A stretch of DNA of 6,989 nucleotides from Gammaproteobacteria bacterium (GTDB lineage Bacteria > Pseudomonadota > Gammaproteobacteria > UBA7966). The notes beneath the pieces were generated by a model, which was not told the origin of the DNA, ran no database searches, and saw only the letters and a program-made list of their open reading frames with translations. A program made the position numbers and the translations under genes. This document shows positions 6,270 through 6,989 of this stretch, one piece after another. Location of the stretch: the NCBI GenBank assembly GCA_003485715.1, contig DNIF01000072.1, positions 1 through 6,989 of the forward strand. The letters run 5' to 3'. The first letter of the stretch is position 1. Every line of letters begins with the position of its first letter.

Positions 6270-6356
6270 TGCCGCTATCGATGGTAAGCCCGTTGGCGCA
6301 GTGAACCGGGCCCACCCGCCCTCACCCAGTCCAGATCCGAAGCCGGAGATCGATTC
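6270..6356 (+). other. mptG-mtdB intergenic spacer with hairpin and mini-ORF
   Basis: The 87-nt spacer contains a potential stem GCCCGTT (6288-6294) with AACCGGGC (6304-6311), 7 bp with one bulged C and a 9-nt loop. There is no T-tract after it, so it is not a typical terminator. An 11-codon frame, ATG at 6269-6271 overlapping the mptG stop (TGATG) to TGA at 6302-6304, ends at the start of the 3' arm of this stem. No convincing promoter was seen, so mtdB may be co-transcribed with mptG, but an internal promoter cannot be excluded. Confidence 0.35.
6345..6348 (+). promoter_or_regulatory. ribosome-binding site of mtdB
   Basis: GGAG lies 8 nt before the ATG at 6357, the usual spacing. It is the best Shine-Dalgarno match among the non-overlapping starts in this window and decides the mtdB start, in contrast to mptG and fhcB, which lack one. 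Confidence 0.7.
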
Positions 6357-6989
6357 ATGCGCGACCCTTACCTGCTGCACATCTTCACGCCCACGAAGAA
6401 CGTGAGCCCCTTCGACATCAACATGGCCTACGAGGCCAATTACGACGCCGTGATCCCCTACAGCGAAGTGGGCCTGGACGACATCCAGTCGCTCACCCAG
6501 GACACCATCTTTTCCCGTGGTCCCAAGGGCGTGAAGCGCACGGGGATCTTCATCGGCGGGCGTGAGTTCGGGCTGGCGCTCGATATGCTCGACGCCGCGC
6601 GCCGCGCCATGGTGCCGCCCTTCGAGGTCTCGGTATTTGCCGACCCGAGCGGGGCCATCACGACGGCGGCGGCGCTGGTCGCCGTGGTCGAGCGGCAGCT
6701 CCAGCATCACTCGGCCGAACGCCTCGATGGCCAGCGCGTGTTCATCTTCGGCGGTACCGGGCCGGTGGGCATCTGTTCCGGTCTGCTCGCTGCCGAGGCC
6801 GGTGCCGAGGTGCTTCTGGTGAGTCATCGTGGTATCGAACTCGGGCAAGACCTCGCCAATGAGTACAACGCCCGCTTCGGCACCCGGATGGCCGGTGCCG
6901 ACGGCAGCTCGCCCGCCAAGGTGGCCGCGCTGGTGGCTGCGGCCGACATCATCATCGGTGCGGCCAAGGCCGGGGTGCAGGTGGTGAGC
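6357..6989 (+). CDS. mtdB: methylene-H4MPT dehydrogenase MtdB (3' truncated by window end)
   Basis: MtdB oxidises methylene-H4MPT to methenyl-H4MPT with NAD(P)+, the step after formaldehyde capture on the carrier. The window holds the first 211 residues with no stop; the family is near 290-300 residues, so roughly the last 80-90 are missing. The N-terminal domain matches MtdB rather than the related MtdA: HIFTPTKNVSPFDINMAYEA (8-27), VIPYSEVGLDDIQSLTQDTIFSRGP (32-56), RTGIFIGG (61-68) and VPPFEVSVFADPSGAITTAAA (86-106). The Rossmann domain begins at QRVFIFGGTGPVGICSGLLAAEAGAEVLLVSHRG (126-159), with GGTGPVG as the dinucleotide-binding loop. No acidic residue follows the second strand (LLVSHRG), so NADP+ use is possible, but cofactor choice cannot be settled. 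The ATG is supported by GGAG 8 nt upstream. It follows mptG after 87 bp. A minus-strand frame lies opposite its first part and is a shadow. Confidence 0.94.
   Translation, partial: MRDPYLLHIFTPTKNVSPFDINMAYEANYDAVIPYSEVGLDDIQSLTQDTIFSRGPKGVKRTGIFIGGREFGLALDMLDAARRAMVPPFEVSVFADPSGAITTAAALVAVVERQLQHHSAERLDGQRVFIFGGTGPVGICSGLLAAEAGAEVLLVSHRGIELGQDLANEYNARFGTRMAGADGSSPAKVAALVAAADIIIGAAKAGVQVVS

Noticed and set aside
6234..6848. 204-codon minus-strand frame opposite the start of mtdB
   Set aside because: The plus-strand mtdB frame has a good ribosome site and strong family motifs; the antisense frame is a composition effect.

Overview
The window is a GC-rich stretch of bacterial chromosome carrying genes of the tetrahydromethanopterin (H4MPT)-linked C1 oxidation pathway. 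The set of genes and the B-A-D-C order of the fhc cluster point to an aerobic methylotroph or methanotroph, most likely a proteobacterium. The genus cannot be decided from this sequence. All main genes share high G+C at third codon positions, and nothing suggests recent insertion: no insertion sequence, integrase, CRISPR array or complete RNA gene was seen.

Layout. Positions 2-214 (+) are the last 70 codons of an unidentified gene that enters from the left. A 159-bp gap separates it from the convergent minus-strand operon fhcB-fhcA-fhcD-fhcC (5073 down to 374). This operon encodes the four subunits of the formyltransferase/hydrolase complex. fhcA starts 22 nt after the fhcB stop with a GTG codon; fhcA/fhcD and fhcD/fhcC overlap by 4 bp (ATGA), so the operon looks translationally coupled. 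A GC-rich hairpin lies across the fhcC stop. A 143-bp divergent control region (5074-5216) separates the fhc operon from a plus-strand pair: mptG (beta-RFAP synthase, 5217-6269) and, after an 87-bp gap, the first 211 codons of mtdB (6357 to the right edge).

How the genes work together. MptG makes an early intermediate of the H4MPT cofactor. Formaldehyde bound to H4MPT becomes methylene-H4MPT, and MtdB oxidises it with NAD(P)+ to methenyl-H4MPT. A cyclohydrolase (Mch, not in this window) gives formyl-H4MPT. FhcD moves the formyl group onto the methanofuran-type carrier, FhcA hydrolyses it to formate, and FhcB and FhcC provide the scaffold. The locus therefore couples cofactor synthesis to two steps of formaldehyde oxidation to formate.

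This is a known pathway, not a new system. The points worth a second look are in the control region (a likely leaderless promoter inside an inverted repeat, alternative stem-loops, and a tRNA T-arm-like 13-mer touching the fhcB start codon), in FhcB (cluster-type cysteines kept although the complex is not expected to do redox chemistry), and in the unidentified gene at the left edge.
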